A stretch of DNA of 64,000 bases, taken from the NCBI GenBank assembly GCA_033964015.1, contig CM066919.1, positions 29,603,459 to 29,667,458 of the forward strand, given 5' to 3'. Source of the DNA: Scolanthus callimorphus. Its lineage: Eukaryota > Cnidaria > Anthozoa > Actiniaria > Edwardsiidae. Every line of letters starts with the position of its first letter. The first letter of the stretch is position 1. Made by a program: the position numbers and the translations under genes. Positions 1 through 12,800 of the stretch are shown one piece after another. A model generated the notes under the pieces. The model ran no database searches and was not told the origin of the DNA. It was given only the letters and a program-made list of their open reading frames with translations.

Positions 1-186
1 TCAGTCCCTCACAACTGGTTTGCCGGGTTTACACGGTCCTGGAAAGTCTAGGGATTCTTGAAAAGTCGCGTTCCAAGCCTGGAAAAGTCCTGGAATTTAT
101 CACTTTCTGTTAGATATGTACGACATTTGATTCCCGGGAGAATTTGTAAAGCACTGGTTTCTTGGTGTGTTTCTTCCATGACTACT

Positions 187-698
187 GGACCGGTTCCTGA
201 AAGGTGGATTAGCGCTATTCTAGGAATAAAATTTGATAATCTAGGAATAAATTTAATCAACTCAACTCAACTTTATTTACTCTTAAGGCTATTATCAGTT
301 GGAGTTATACACAGAGTATAGGTTTGGAGTGAGTCTATATTTTGGTGGAAAAAAAAGTGCGAGCAGGGAGACCAAGTAAACTATCCAGTTATCTAGTTAG
401 CCTCCCTAACTATTCCTGGAATAAAATCGAGTTCCTGAAAGCGGGAATAGCGCTATTCCCGGGATTAAATTTAGTACACCTCGCGAGTAGGGAATAACTC
501 GCTAATCCAGGACTAAATCAGTGAAACCGCATTAAAAGCAGTCAGACCGGTCATGTTTGTCTTATTCCTGGAATAACTAATCCGGGAATAACTTGTGCTT
601 TCAGGAACCAATATTTAATCCTAATCCTAGAATAGCAGATTTAATCCTGGATTAGCCGCTATTCCTGGATTAAGTTAGTCCTCTTTTCAGGAACCGGC
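187..698. mobile_element. inverted-repeat-rich MITE cluster
   Basis: The ends are inverted copies of ACCGGTTCCTGAAA. The interior contains further inverted copies of the same motif (at about 433 and 590) and repeated forms of ATTCCTGGAATAA. This looks like a degenerate or nested non-autonomous DNA transposon. No coding potential was seen between 1 and 870. Confidence 0.5.
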
Positions 699-870
699 CC
701 TGATTACTAGTGAACAGTTGCCGTAGAATTGAGTGTTTTAAGTAACGTTTTTAATCCTGAAGACTTTATGGCCCTTTGACTCCTGAAGAAATTCCAGAGT
801 AAGAAAGATCCACCTCAGTTGACGTTCCAGGAGATTACATCTGTAACACCGTTATCATTTATTGTTTTAG

Positions 871-3800
871 GTGTCGAGGGAAGAGAAAATGCGCCATCTA
901 GAGCTGAAGATCATTGCACGTAGAAGGCAAAGTGTCATTCACACAAGCCAGGTACGACGAATTGTATTAAATTTAGCCATTCATAGAGCGGTTTTCACAT
1001 GACTGTCGTGAATACAATTGCAATTGAGCAATCACTAGCCAATCAGAATCGAGAGAAATCACGACTTGCTCCTAAATGGCTTTTTTCTCGGCCAATTGCA
1101 AGCCGAATTAGTAATTACACTATTGTATTTACTACAGAATTTGATTGGCTGAAAAAAACGAGTAGCCAATGAGAACGCAAAGCAATCGCAATTACATAAC
1201 AAGTCTTGACAGCCATGTGAAATCCACTCTATGCCCCAAGTGGTATATGGATGACAGTGGTTCAGTGTTTCCAATGTGAGAATGAACGTTCTAGTGACAA
1301 CTTTCAATCTCCGACCTGAATTACACAGGGTTCCCATTGACGCTCGGTCTTGTATCCGTGGCGCCCAGAACTTGAAGGCTTAGTATACGTGATCTTCTAC
1401 TTTTAAATTATAGTGACACGAATTTGTCAAAAGTGTACGGTAAAAATGGCTCCATATTTCTGTGATGCTGCAGGAATAAACGCTACCACTTTCAATTTGG
1501 GGGGGGGGAAATGTGAGCATGTGTGAAATGCATTTCGAATGCACATCTTGTGAAGCCTCCCAAGAACGCCTTCTTAAAATCTAACGACACGAATTGCCCA
1601 CATGCTATCGCTTTATTAGAAGATGAATTAGGTGTAGAAATCTTGAAACAACCATTTACAAACACGGTTTTATGCTTGATTCTTAATTTATCAATTTTCA
1701 TTTGAATATATCGCACTACATTCCCTAAATAAGCCGGTGACTAAAATGTATGTTTTTTCCACGGTATGTCTTGCTAGGCTGACAAAATGGCGGCTGATCG
1801 AGACTCTTTGACATGATATATCTCTTTGTTGTTATTTTTAAGTTTGATCCCTCTGATGACGATGTTGAGAAGGACAAGATTTCCATAGAGGAGGCCAACA
1901 GGCCGATGCCTGTACCGAAAGACGGGTTCTCATTCGAAACCCTCATCAGAAATCGTCAAGAAATTGAGCATTTCAAACAGTTTCTCACAAAGAAGCACGC
2001 TAAAGGTGAGTTGTGGTTTAAGACCGGTCATCATAGGGGGTTTCAGATATTCAATTTTACTAAATTGCTCACTGCACATTCACATCGCAGTTGGGTTAGG
2101 GCTGATTTACGCAAGAGCGCAAGCGCAAGGATATCAAACTCATACACATTCTCGAACCCAGAGCTCCCCGGCTCGTCGCCTCGCAGGGGAGGCTCTGGTG
2201 TCATCCATTTGAGGGCCTTCGCTGATTGGCTGAAACGCCGCGCACGCGTACATAAAAGTAGCTTTATAAAAACGTATCTGTTAAAATAACACTGGCATTC
2301 GTTTCCTAGTCGTCTTTTCAACCCATGCCTTCGACTTGAACGCTCTAAAAGTAACTATGAGGCATAAAACCACCATTTTCTTATACGCATGTGTCGTTGA
2401 CTGTCACCAGAGCCTCCCCGCGAGGTGACGAGCCGGGGAGTTCTATGTGGTTTCCCGCAAGAAAAATGCAAGAGATGCAAGAAAATCGAGACGTTGCGTT
2501 CCCTTGCGCTTGTGTTTGCGTCTCGTGTAAATCAAGCGAACGCAAGCGCAAACGAGCTAATTAATGTTGATGTTAGGCTTGCGTTTGCGTGGCATCGCTG
2601 TGATTTACACTTACCTTCAGCTCGCGTCCTGCGCACGTGTTCGTGTGTAACAGCCCTTAGCGATCGACGCCGCCATCTTAACCGCGCGCTCCCAAAATTT
2701 CAAGATGGCGGCGCTTACAAAATTTTCTCCCGGGATTTTCGCCATAAAAACAGTACTCCTCCGCCTGCAAGTAGGCTAGTCATCAAGCAACATATAAACC
2801 ATGGCTGACGAAGCTTCTTATCATTGCCCTTGTCAGGCATCAAAGACTTGATGGCATGGACGGACATGGAAACATTCCGTCGGATCCCGCGGTTTATGAA
2901 CGAAAAGCGCGACAAGAAAGCCACTGAAGTTCGTAACAGTTGGCTGACCAAGAAATACTTCTTCGGTCATGACAGCCCAGCTACGAGAGAGGCACAAAAC
3001 CTGGTGAGTTGGGACTTATTAAGCGAAAAAAGGATTTAGAAAAGATTTACCCGCGAAAGCAAAATCATTCCTGCATTACCATAGCCGTACATTCTGCTTG
3101 TAAATTTTCTGATGTCAAGTTTATCTGGAAATGGATTTATGGGATATTTTCCTTCTGTTATCTTTTAACGTTTGAGTTTATTTTCATACATGTGGCTGGA
3201 AAGGTTAACTTTCTTGAGAATTTCTTTTTTTATGATTTGCCTTGTAGTTCTAATGAAGCAGACAGAGAAACAGAGACCATTTTTTCTCCCCATTTTCTTT
3301 TCAGATTATGAATGTCAATGGCGGTCGAGCAATGAAAGAGCGTCCAACCTCTCCGGTTATCACTGAAAGCCAAAAATTCGTGCGCGCGCGCATAGAGCGT
3401 CGTTGGCTTATGCTGTTCAAACAGACCGCGGAATTCCTTGACCGTCAGAAGCCCAAAGTGACGGCCCCTGAAGTAGTGGAGGATGTGCTGTTAAAGAGGC
3501 GATTACAGAGAAGTGAGGCAGCTTGGAAGGTGTGTGGTCACATTTCTATTGTATCCAGGCTCCTACCCTGTCGTTACTCGTGTTTCTTTTCATTAAGTGC
3601 GTCTTTGTGTTATTGGACTATTACCGATATTACGTTACTTGGTAGGCGCGCAAAGGAATATGGGAAGGGCGACATGGACTCCATTGAATGTTTTTCGCCG
3701 TAGACGATTTTGTGTCTGTGCCGTGCCGTGCCGCGACGCGCTATGCTGTTCTGTGCTGTGCGGTACTGTGCTGTGCTATGCTTGCGTTTTGTTTTGACTG

Positions 3801-6800
3801 GCGGACGTTAGTTCGGGGGTCATTTTCTGAATTCTGCTAAGATGTTGAGCTTGCTGACGTCTTTTTATATTCTCCACCCACAGATTTTAAACAGCCGTTG
3901 GGTGTCCTCGTCCCGAGATGTAGTCGCCCTCCGTAATACGCTACTGAATCCAAATTCCTGTGCCGAGTTCAAGACGTTTGTGGCGCTCAAAGGAGACACA
4001 TTCGAAAATGACGTGGACTTCTGGCTCGAGGTTCAAAAGTTCAAGGTCAGGAGATATTTCATTTCAGGAGGAAAACAGAAACGAAATTTAGTTGAACATC
4101 AAAGGATGTGGCCGCATTGTTTAGTCCTTTGGGGGTCCACTGAATAACTGTGGTCCTTTTTCCTTGACACAGGATTTATGCCACACGCATGCGCATGACG
4201 GTCTTATCAAGTCCAAAGTCCAAGCTATCACCGAGTGCTACCTAAACTCGGCCATCGCTCCTGAGCTCCAGATTGACATTCCAATAGAGATGGCTGAGAA
4301 ACTACTAGAGCGCCTAACCTCGCGCCATCTTTCCCTTCACCCGTACATATTCCGAGAAGCACAGGTGAGTAGTCGTTTTATCAATGAAAACGGTTATCGA
4401 GCCTGCATAGCCGGCTCTGTTGTTTGTTATTCGATTGAGCCCCGACAGCGCGAAATAGAGGATCACCGATGCTTTCGGGTCGCTGCGGAAACCTTTGACT
4501 CGGGCGTCCTTCTCTCGGAGGGAAATGTTCTCCCCCAAACAACCCGTGAGCCAACTCATACAGTGTCCGATTGTGATTGTGTGTCCGTAATAGCGAGGTG
4601 TCCGTAGTAACGAGAGTATTTTCAGTTTTTCCTTTATACACTGGGGACTTGCCACAATGCGGGATATCCGCAAGGCGAGAGTTGACTGTACGCTGGCTAA
4701 TAATTTAGGCTGGGGCGTGAACCTTCACTAAGATCTGTTGTGGGCTCCTGCCAACCATTCTCGAACCCAGAGCTCCCCGGCTCGTAACCTCGCGGGGGAG
4801 GCTCTGGTGACAGCCACTGACGCATGCGCGAGATTTAATACAGAGCCGCTGAGAGAAACACCTTTCAGCGCATGCTCCAACGCTCAAAATCAGCCAATCA
4901 GCAACGGCCCTCAAATGGATGTCCCCAGAGCCTCCCCTGCGAGCAGCGAGCCGGGGAGCTCTGGGTTCGAGAATGCCTGCCAACCGTTTCGGGTTTCTTT
5001 GCCATGCGCGTTACTCGTATTGATTTGATAAAGTTATCTGGTTCATGATATAGCGTTCTCCCCACCATATAATTCCAGTTGATCTCAACTCACGGTGCGT
5101 AAAGGATTGTTGGTCAAACGAAACGTTCCTCCTAGATCCAGTGACAGAGTGCCGGAATGTTCGCAGTTTTTGGAAGCAAAAACTAGATTTAATCATCGTA
5201 CTAGTAGAACCCAGTTACCATTTCACAAGGCAATATTTTATGAATTTTTTGTCTCAATTGCAATACTTGTTAAAGATATTTTTGGAAAGCTTGCTGATGC
5301 AACAAAATCGTTCTGATTGGCTAATTTGAGATCAAGAAATCAGCTGGCCAGATTCGAGCATACATCTAGCATACCAATCTTCTTCGCATTCATCTTCTCC
5401 CCAGATGACAGTGTTTCGCGTCCTGTTCAACCACTGGAAAGAGTTCAACAGCTACCGGAGCAAGGCTCCTGTGGGGGAGTCCCTCTTACAGCATCTGGGG
5501 GAGCAGCTCAAGAAACAGAGGGCGGATGTGAGAGCCAAGAGGGAGGTTAGCGAGAGGAGGAGGATGGCGAGGATGAGCGCAGAGAGACGGAAAAAGGACA
5601 AGGAGGAGCGGGAGAGGAAACGCATTGAAGACCTCTCCAGGTAAACTAATGTTGCCCAGCCTAGTCCCCGGCGTTTTCGCCGGGCTTCCTGTGGTACAAG
5701 GAACGCCTGGGAGCAGACTGAATGCTGCCTATTTATCATCACTACCCTCTGCAGGCATCTGGAAATCTATTACAGAAGTTTGCACAGGACATCTATTACG
5801 GCAAACATCGAGTTTCCAAGTCAAAGAGAAAAAAACTGATCTATGCCTCAAAGCTGATGCAAAATTCCTGTGTAAGCTTCTATGTCATTATGTAAAAAGA
5901 TACGCATCCAAACGTAATTTTTCTCTTCCCTGATATTTCCAGCTTGTTCAGTCTAGAGACGGCGTCCATATTTTACTCTGAAGAATATGACCTGACGTCG
6001 TGGCATTACTCTAAACACATAGTGGAACAGGAGCGGCAAGAGCACATCCGGAGGCTGAGAGAGCAGGGTATTATAGTACCGGACGATGCCTTCCTTGAGA
6101 CGGAGAAAGGTAATAGAGTAATAAAGCCAATGGACGATTCCAGCTATAAGCGCGCGCGCTCTTATTTATTCAGAAATGCTCAAGCCATGTCCTACAACTA
6201 CCAGAATGCTGCACGCGCTTTCTTAAAAGTTTGTTCGACAAATATCCCACATCTACCGACATGCAGCGCGCGCGTGCGTTATAGCTAGAATCGTCCATTC
6301 TAAATGAGTAGAATCAAATACATCTAGCCAATAGACCAAATCGGCTAACGTTGTTTACATCTTGTTGCCACCCAATTCAGATCATGTGATGATTCCTTTG
6401 GGTGGTTACAATTGTCAAATTTTCCTTACTCGACCGAGTGCACGAGTTTATGTGCAGAACTAACAAATGCATCCACCCAAAGGAATCATCACATGATCTG
6501 AATTGGGTGGCAACAAGATGTAACACCGCTAGCTGATTTGGTCTTTCATAAACGAGAGAAATCACAAGTTCAAGCCAAGCACAATCACTCTCGTGCGGTT
6601 AGCACGTTATCAAACTCACAGGGAATTTCTGCAGAAACCCCTTGGGGAAAGCTGAATTTTCCATGACACAATGACGGCAAGCACTTACGTGCCGCGACAA
6701 TGCAATCAGATTGGTCTTGCCGCGAAGCGGAGAAGGCGATGTTGCGCCGTGTCTACCAGCAGGCCAGGTTCCGTGGCCGCGGCACTTTTCACAGTCATAG

Positions 6801-9800
6801 GAAATCCGCTCTATACTAAGAGCAGAAGAGCAGAGTGATTTATTGTAATTGCTTTTCCAATTTTGTATCTTTCAGACGACATCAAAAGCCGTCGCTCCCG
6901 CGTATCTGTGACAAAATCTTCACAACTCGAGGTGAAGAGCAGCGTTAAGCTGAAGAAGAAGAGTCTGTCAGGTAAGAAGTGAAGCTCTGTTTTTATAAAC
7001 CAGAGAATAACTCGACACCTTTGACGAAAGACTGACATGTTTTGACAGCTTTTTGACAACCTGTACAGTTATACAGCGCAGCACTGCACAATGATTTCAA
7101 TAGCGGCGGAAACTTTTCAATAGAGAAATACCTTATTTTGCGCGGGCTTCCTGTGTCGCAGCGCGCGCGTCAAAATGGCGGAAAATCAGCCACACACAAA
7201 TCAGCAATTACAGCTGTTTCAGGTAACACGCGACTTCGCCGTTGCCGCCAGAGTTTCGCAGTTGGGTATTCTGTGCTGTCCATCAATGCAATCTGTGTTT
7301 CCGTGTCCGTGTGAGCCAATCATATCCTTACTCAGTGCATTCGATTGGCTTCTCTTGCGAGACATGTCGCGACAGAAGCCAATTCACTGCACTAGGCGAA
7401 ACTAGGCAAGGATCTGATTGGCTCACATGGTTTGATTGACTACACAGGAAAACCCAACTGCCAAAAGCTTTCTCGATGTTTTGAACGCACTGGGTCGCGT
7501 GTTACCTGAAACAGCTGTAATATTATAGATAGGTGTATTACTGCGGTTTTCGTAATTCTGCGAACTCTCGCTAACGATTTCCAACCGTAAAACCGCCTTC
7601 TGGCTTCCGTCAATCAAAGTCCCGAGTCTTTTCGTCGTTACTCTTTGTGTTTTTTGATTGGCCAGCACGTAACGTTGCTGTCGCGACAGGAAGCCATTTT
7701 AGCACTGCTCAGGCGCTGGCCAATCAAAAAGCACAAAGAGTAACGACGAAAAGACTCGGGGCTTTGATTGACGGAAGCCAGAAGGCGTTTTACGGTTGGA
7801 AATCGTTAGCGAGAGTTAAAAGGTAAACATAATGTATAAACATAAAGTATAACTTGTCTCATGTGCTATATCAATTGTATATCAAAATGAAGAATTCTGC
7901 TCGCGATGCATAGTTAGAAACTGCAAGTGTCATTTGCTTTTTGCGAGAGGACGTATCTGCCTTTTCCTTTTGTTTCATTGTTTCAGCTTGACTACAAATT
8001 CGCTTCTGGAGTCCCGTTAAGAAAAATTTAAAAACTAATATGAGGGACACAAAGCAAAACTATTTAGCTTCAACATGCCTGCTCTTCGAGTTGGGCAATT
8101 TAATCATTTTTCAGCGGGCGATTCTTTGCTGGAGAAGGCGCTTTGTACGGACGAAAGTTTTCAATTTTCAAATACTTAAGACAGGTTATTTTACAACTTC
8201 GAGCAACGTTTGGCCAAAAATACTGTTACTCAATGATTCTTCTATCCTAATTTGTAGATTTGTGGTCAACATTTCGAAATATCACAAAAGGCAGAGGACT
8301 GAGCTCGCGCCGCCACAGAAATAAGCGTTCAAAAATGGAAAAAAATCTATAGAATCTATATAGGCTGTGATTGACATCACCATTTTAGGTGCGAAAAATA
8401 TGTTTATCTGTAAAAACTTAAATAAAATTTTCTCAGCTTCCTCTGGAAATTTTTACCGGCGCGATAATACACGAACACTACCATGAAGACCTTTGAAATG
8501 AGACTAAATTCAAAGCAACAACTTTTTTATTTCGAGTAACAAGATTTTTTGCCGCTTTCTGGCAAAATTGCTCGAAGTTCTAAAAAAATCTGTCTTAATT
8601 TTGTGCAATCGTACTACACGATAGTTAAAAAGTAAGCGTTTGCATGGCTATAATTAGACAGTTGTCTGATCGTAAAATATACGGAAATATCAATGACATG
8701 AATTCTAGCGTAGTTACGCAGTAATGCATGTATGTTGCGCTAGAGAACCGATATCTAAGATTATTTAGACTAGCTCATTTCATTTCACGGAATTTTTTGG
8801 AGCTGGAGCTAGGCTGCTAGCTACGAGTAGTATCCTGAAATTTAGTTCGAAAGGACCGAAAAATATTCCGAAAATGTGACGTCCGAAATTTTACTTTTCT
8901 CGGACAGGACGCTTGACTTTTGGCCCCATTTTGTGATACTTTAATTTTTGATTTCACAACCGGGAGCTGATGAGATGTTCTGGTCGAGTCCCTCGCCGTG
9001 TTTATCTCTCTGAAAAGACAAATTACGAGCCCATTTGTGAGTCAGATGATCTGGAGAGATTGTTGACTGATACCATAAATTAGTACACAATTTCGTTCAA
9101 TTATAGGGATTTCATATGCCTGATGGCACATGATGTTTAAAGAAATCATCTTCAAAGGCAGGGGGTCCGCCGAAAGTGTTTTCCAAACACAGTTTCCTAC
9201 TTTTCCATGAGATGAAAAGCACAAAGCTACTGATGTTCCTTGGGTATTATTTTCAGTCTACAGGTGCTCGAATTGTGTGTAAAATATTGCCTGGTGATTT
9301 TAATTCGCTATGATAAGGCCCAGAACTAAGAATTGTTGGCCGCTTCGCCGTGAAATTCAATAAAAATGTTCTAAGTAAAATTTGAGGAAGTGCAAGCTAT
9401 ACTTTACTTCAATAAAACATCAATAAGAAAGTAATGGGAAAAACAAGAATCTTTATCTGTCAAATATCCCATTTCACTTGTCTTTGCTCAAAAAAAAAAT
9501 ACTTGTCAACTCTTTGAAGAAAGAACTTCGATCATAGCAGATGGTGAATTGTAAATAAATGTGCAATAAATGAAACAGCAGGAGGAGGAAAAGAATAGGC
9601 TTCTCAAACGAATTATTTTAATGTCGAGAAAAAAGAAGGAATGGAATCTCAAAATTAAATCTATGCACATTAAGATCCCTAATTGAAACCTCCTTCGTGC
9701 TAACTTTTCTTTGTTAAAGCTTCATGAATTATTAAAGAGTTTGAGAACTATTATATATAGACTGTCACTTGGAACTACGAAAGCAGCCGCCGCCAGGGCT

Positions 9801-12800
9801 TTTTACTTGATCCCGAATGGAAGAATCCAGCAACGAGACTTCTTCCACTGCTTGTTCTCTGTTCTATAAAGTAGAACTCATTCCTGAGGTCATCTACATC
9901 GCTATCACTGTCCTCACTGCTGTTGTGAATATCGTCCTGAACAGTCTGGTTATTGTTGCCATATTGACGACCACGACACTTCGTTCTCCATCTTATTTGC
10001 TGCTTTGTAACTTATGCCTCTCAGATCTGTTAACGGCTTTAATAACACAGCCAATAGCTCTGGCAAAAACGTTTTACAACATGAAGAAGGACCCTGCTAT
10101 GTGCCACTTAGATACTCGAGCAATCTTTGTATTTTATGTATTAGGTGGGGTGGCGTTATTTTCGTCAGTAGCAATAAGTGTAGATAGATTTTTGGCCATC
10201 CGTTTTTACGTGGGATACCATTCCACGGTCACCAAGTTTCGAACATTACTCACAATAGTTGCGATATGGCTTCTTTCGAGTCTTGGCTTGTTACGCTTCG
10301 AAGGGTTGTTCCCGTTGTCCATTTACTCGTTCTGTGGATGTTATATTAGCCTTGTCATAATCATTATATGTTACCGCAAGTGCTTTAAGGGCATCAAAAT
10401 GCGTGTCGCCTCGAGAGAGGAACAGAACAGTCAGAGTCGTCATTTGGAATTGGCGAAGTACAAGAGGGTTCTAATCACGTTTATCATTACATCGGCAACT
10501 CTTTTTCTTGTGTACTTTCTCGCCACTTGTATTTTGCTGTATATCGTAATCACGGGAACTTTCTTCCCCATCTTTGAATTTATTTGGTGGGGGTCATTTT
10601 ATATCAACTGTGCGCTTGACCCAGTCGTCCTTATCGTCCGAATAAGGGACATCCGTCAGGCTTGTGCTCGGCTCTTGGGAAAGTTGAAGATGAGCGCATC
10701 ATGAAGTATTGTAAAGCTAGGAGCCCATCAACAGGAGCCTCTCCATCTACTCCACTATAGGTCTAGCCATATTCACAGGGAGCCCATCAACAGGAGCCTC
10801 CATCTACTCCACTAGCACTAGCCATATGCACAGGAGAATAGAAGAAGAATTTACACGGGAATCTGAGGTTTACATGTAACTTCTTCTGTGCGATGGCGGC
10901 GCTGATTTTAGTCATTACTTCTTTTGAAGCCTCCTGTAATGGAGGCTCATCCTGTTATAGCTGGTGACGGTGACTTTTAAATTGATTATTTAGCTCGTAA
11001 CTAAGCGACAACTAATGTACCTTAGCAGTGGTTTTCATAAGAAAAACATTCCTATGATAGAAATCCCTATCTAAATCCCTTTCCTATAGGAAAGGCCTTG
11101 CGGTTATGTATTATAACGAATGACAATTATTGATTGATTTTCAGTTTTGGACGGTGGAAGTGACAAGAAAAGCAGCGAAAGTAAGTCAAAGGGAAAGCGC
11201 AGTCCTGTTTTTACCCTCAAATGCAAGGTCTGGCGAGGGGAAGGTCGTGGGTTGGGAACCTTGGCCGACCAACACTGGGGGTCTTTTCTTGTTTCAACAT
11301 CTGCAAATGGTTAGACCCTCACGTCGTCTTAAGCCGTAGGTCCAGTCTCCATGCAGAGACTACACTTATCACAACCAGAGGGACGTTAAAGAACCACTGG
11401 GACGTCGGAAGTTGGCCATCCTCAGTGCAGGGCTCACACCTTGCTAACCCACACTAACTAGGGAACCTCATCATTAGAGCCTCACTTTGTGGGGGATTTC
11501 CCGGCCCTCGGGGCAAATTGTGTAAATGCACCTTTGTTTGGTAACACAGTAATGTTTATCCCTCGAATCTCTGAAGAAATAAGACGATTTATAATTTCTT
11601 CTTCTTTTCAGGATCTGGAAGTGTGCGGGCCAAGCTTCTTAATAATCTGAAAAAGCAGTACGCTGGACAAGTACCGCAGGCACCATCGCCGTTGGCCGAG
11701 AGACGAGGATCCATTCGATCCCAGTCTCCGTCGATGTTTCAGCCACGCGACGAAACTCGGTCATCTCTCAAAAATCGGCGCGATTCAGCGGGACCGGTAA
11801 AGACGATAAAAAGCTAGGAGAGCTACTCAAGGACGCGGTTAAACGGGCTCCTGAAGTAGAAAAATCAGATTCCCCTAAAGAGGGCGACCCCAAGAACGAT
11901 GACAGCAAATCTCCTAAGGAAAAACAAAATAAGGAAAAGCCGAAAATGATGGTCGCTGAAATTCAGGTTATTCCTCTTGAGCCAGCTACGGAAGAAGAAG
12001 AAACAAACGATTTCACTAAGGGATTATTAAAAGAAGAAGATTCCAAAACTAAAAAGCAGAGGAAATTGCTGTCAGGTCGTGCGCAGAAGAACAAGAGGCT
12101 GTTACTGCAAACTTCGAAGCCGTTAAAAAGTGCGGGTAAAAAGGGTGTGCCGCTGGATGCGATCTCCTGTATTAGTGACTATAGTGTTTTTAGTAATATA
12201 GACTACAAACAAAAGCGTCAGGATACCTCTCCTACAAGAGGTCAAGGTGCGGCCACGCCCCTCACATTCAAGTCGCTGAAGGACTTTACGGACTCGCCTG
12301 AAGGTACGCTCGTACTTTGTAGCGATGTCTGTTCTCTGGCTGATCTCCGGGAACTTGGAATCAATTCTGAATAATGTTGTTGCGCTCTTTACTGAAAACG
12401 TTAGCAAAAAAAGCTTTTCCGACGTAACAAATAGCCTGGATTTCAGTCGTGCATTCGCTTTTGATTGCACTTCACCGCAAAGTGTGGAACATGTACAATT
12501 GAGAGCGAAGGCTACTTGAAAAAGCGCAGTTTATATGGGAAAATTTAAGAAAAATAACTTGACAACGAGTATTTGATATGGTCTATGATTTTGGCTACAG
12601 AGTATTTTACAACGGGTAAAGACTCTTCCTCCAAAGGAAAAGTAGAATTTTATACTTTCCGCAGAAATATCAAAGACGTTTCTCTTTTTCACACAATCTC
12701 TCGCCAGCCTTTTCGTGCATGATATTTCTGTTCGTTGTCCGCGGCTTTTCTAGCCGCGGTTGATCAAACGTTGCCGGAAATTTTGCTGCTTTGACAAAAT

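Noticed and set aside
1813..2289. Reading frame continuing past 2005
   Set aside because: The conserved RGS sequence stops at the GTGAGT donor at 2006, and the remainder is a MITE in the intron.
7175..7439. Frame starting MAENQPHTNQQLQLF near an AAAATGGCGG context
   Set aside because: It resembles a start site but lies inside a foldback repeat and has no recognisable protein or splice partner.
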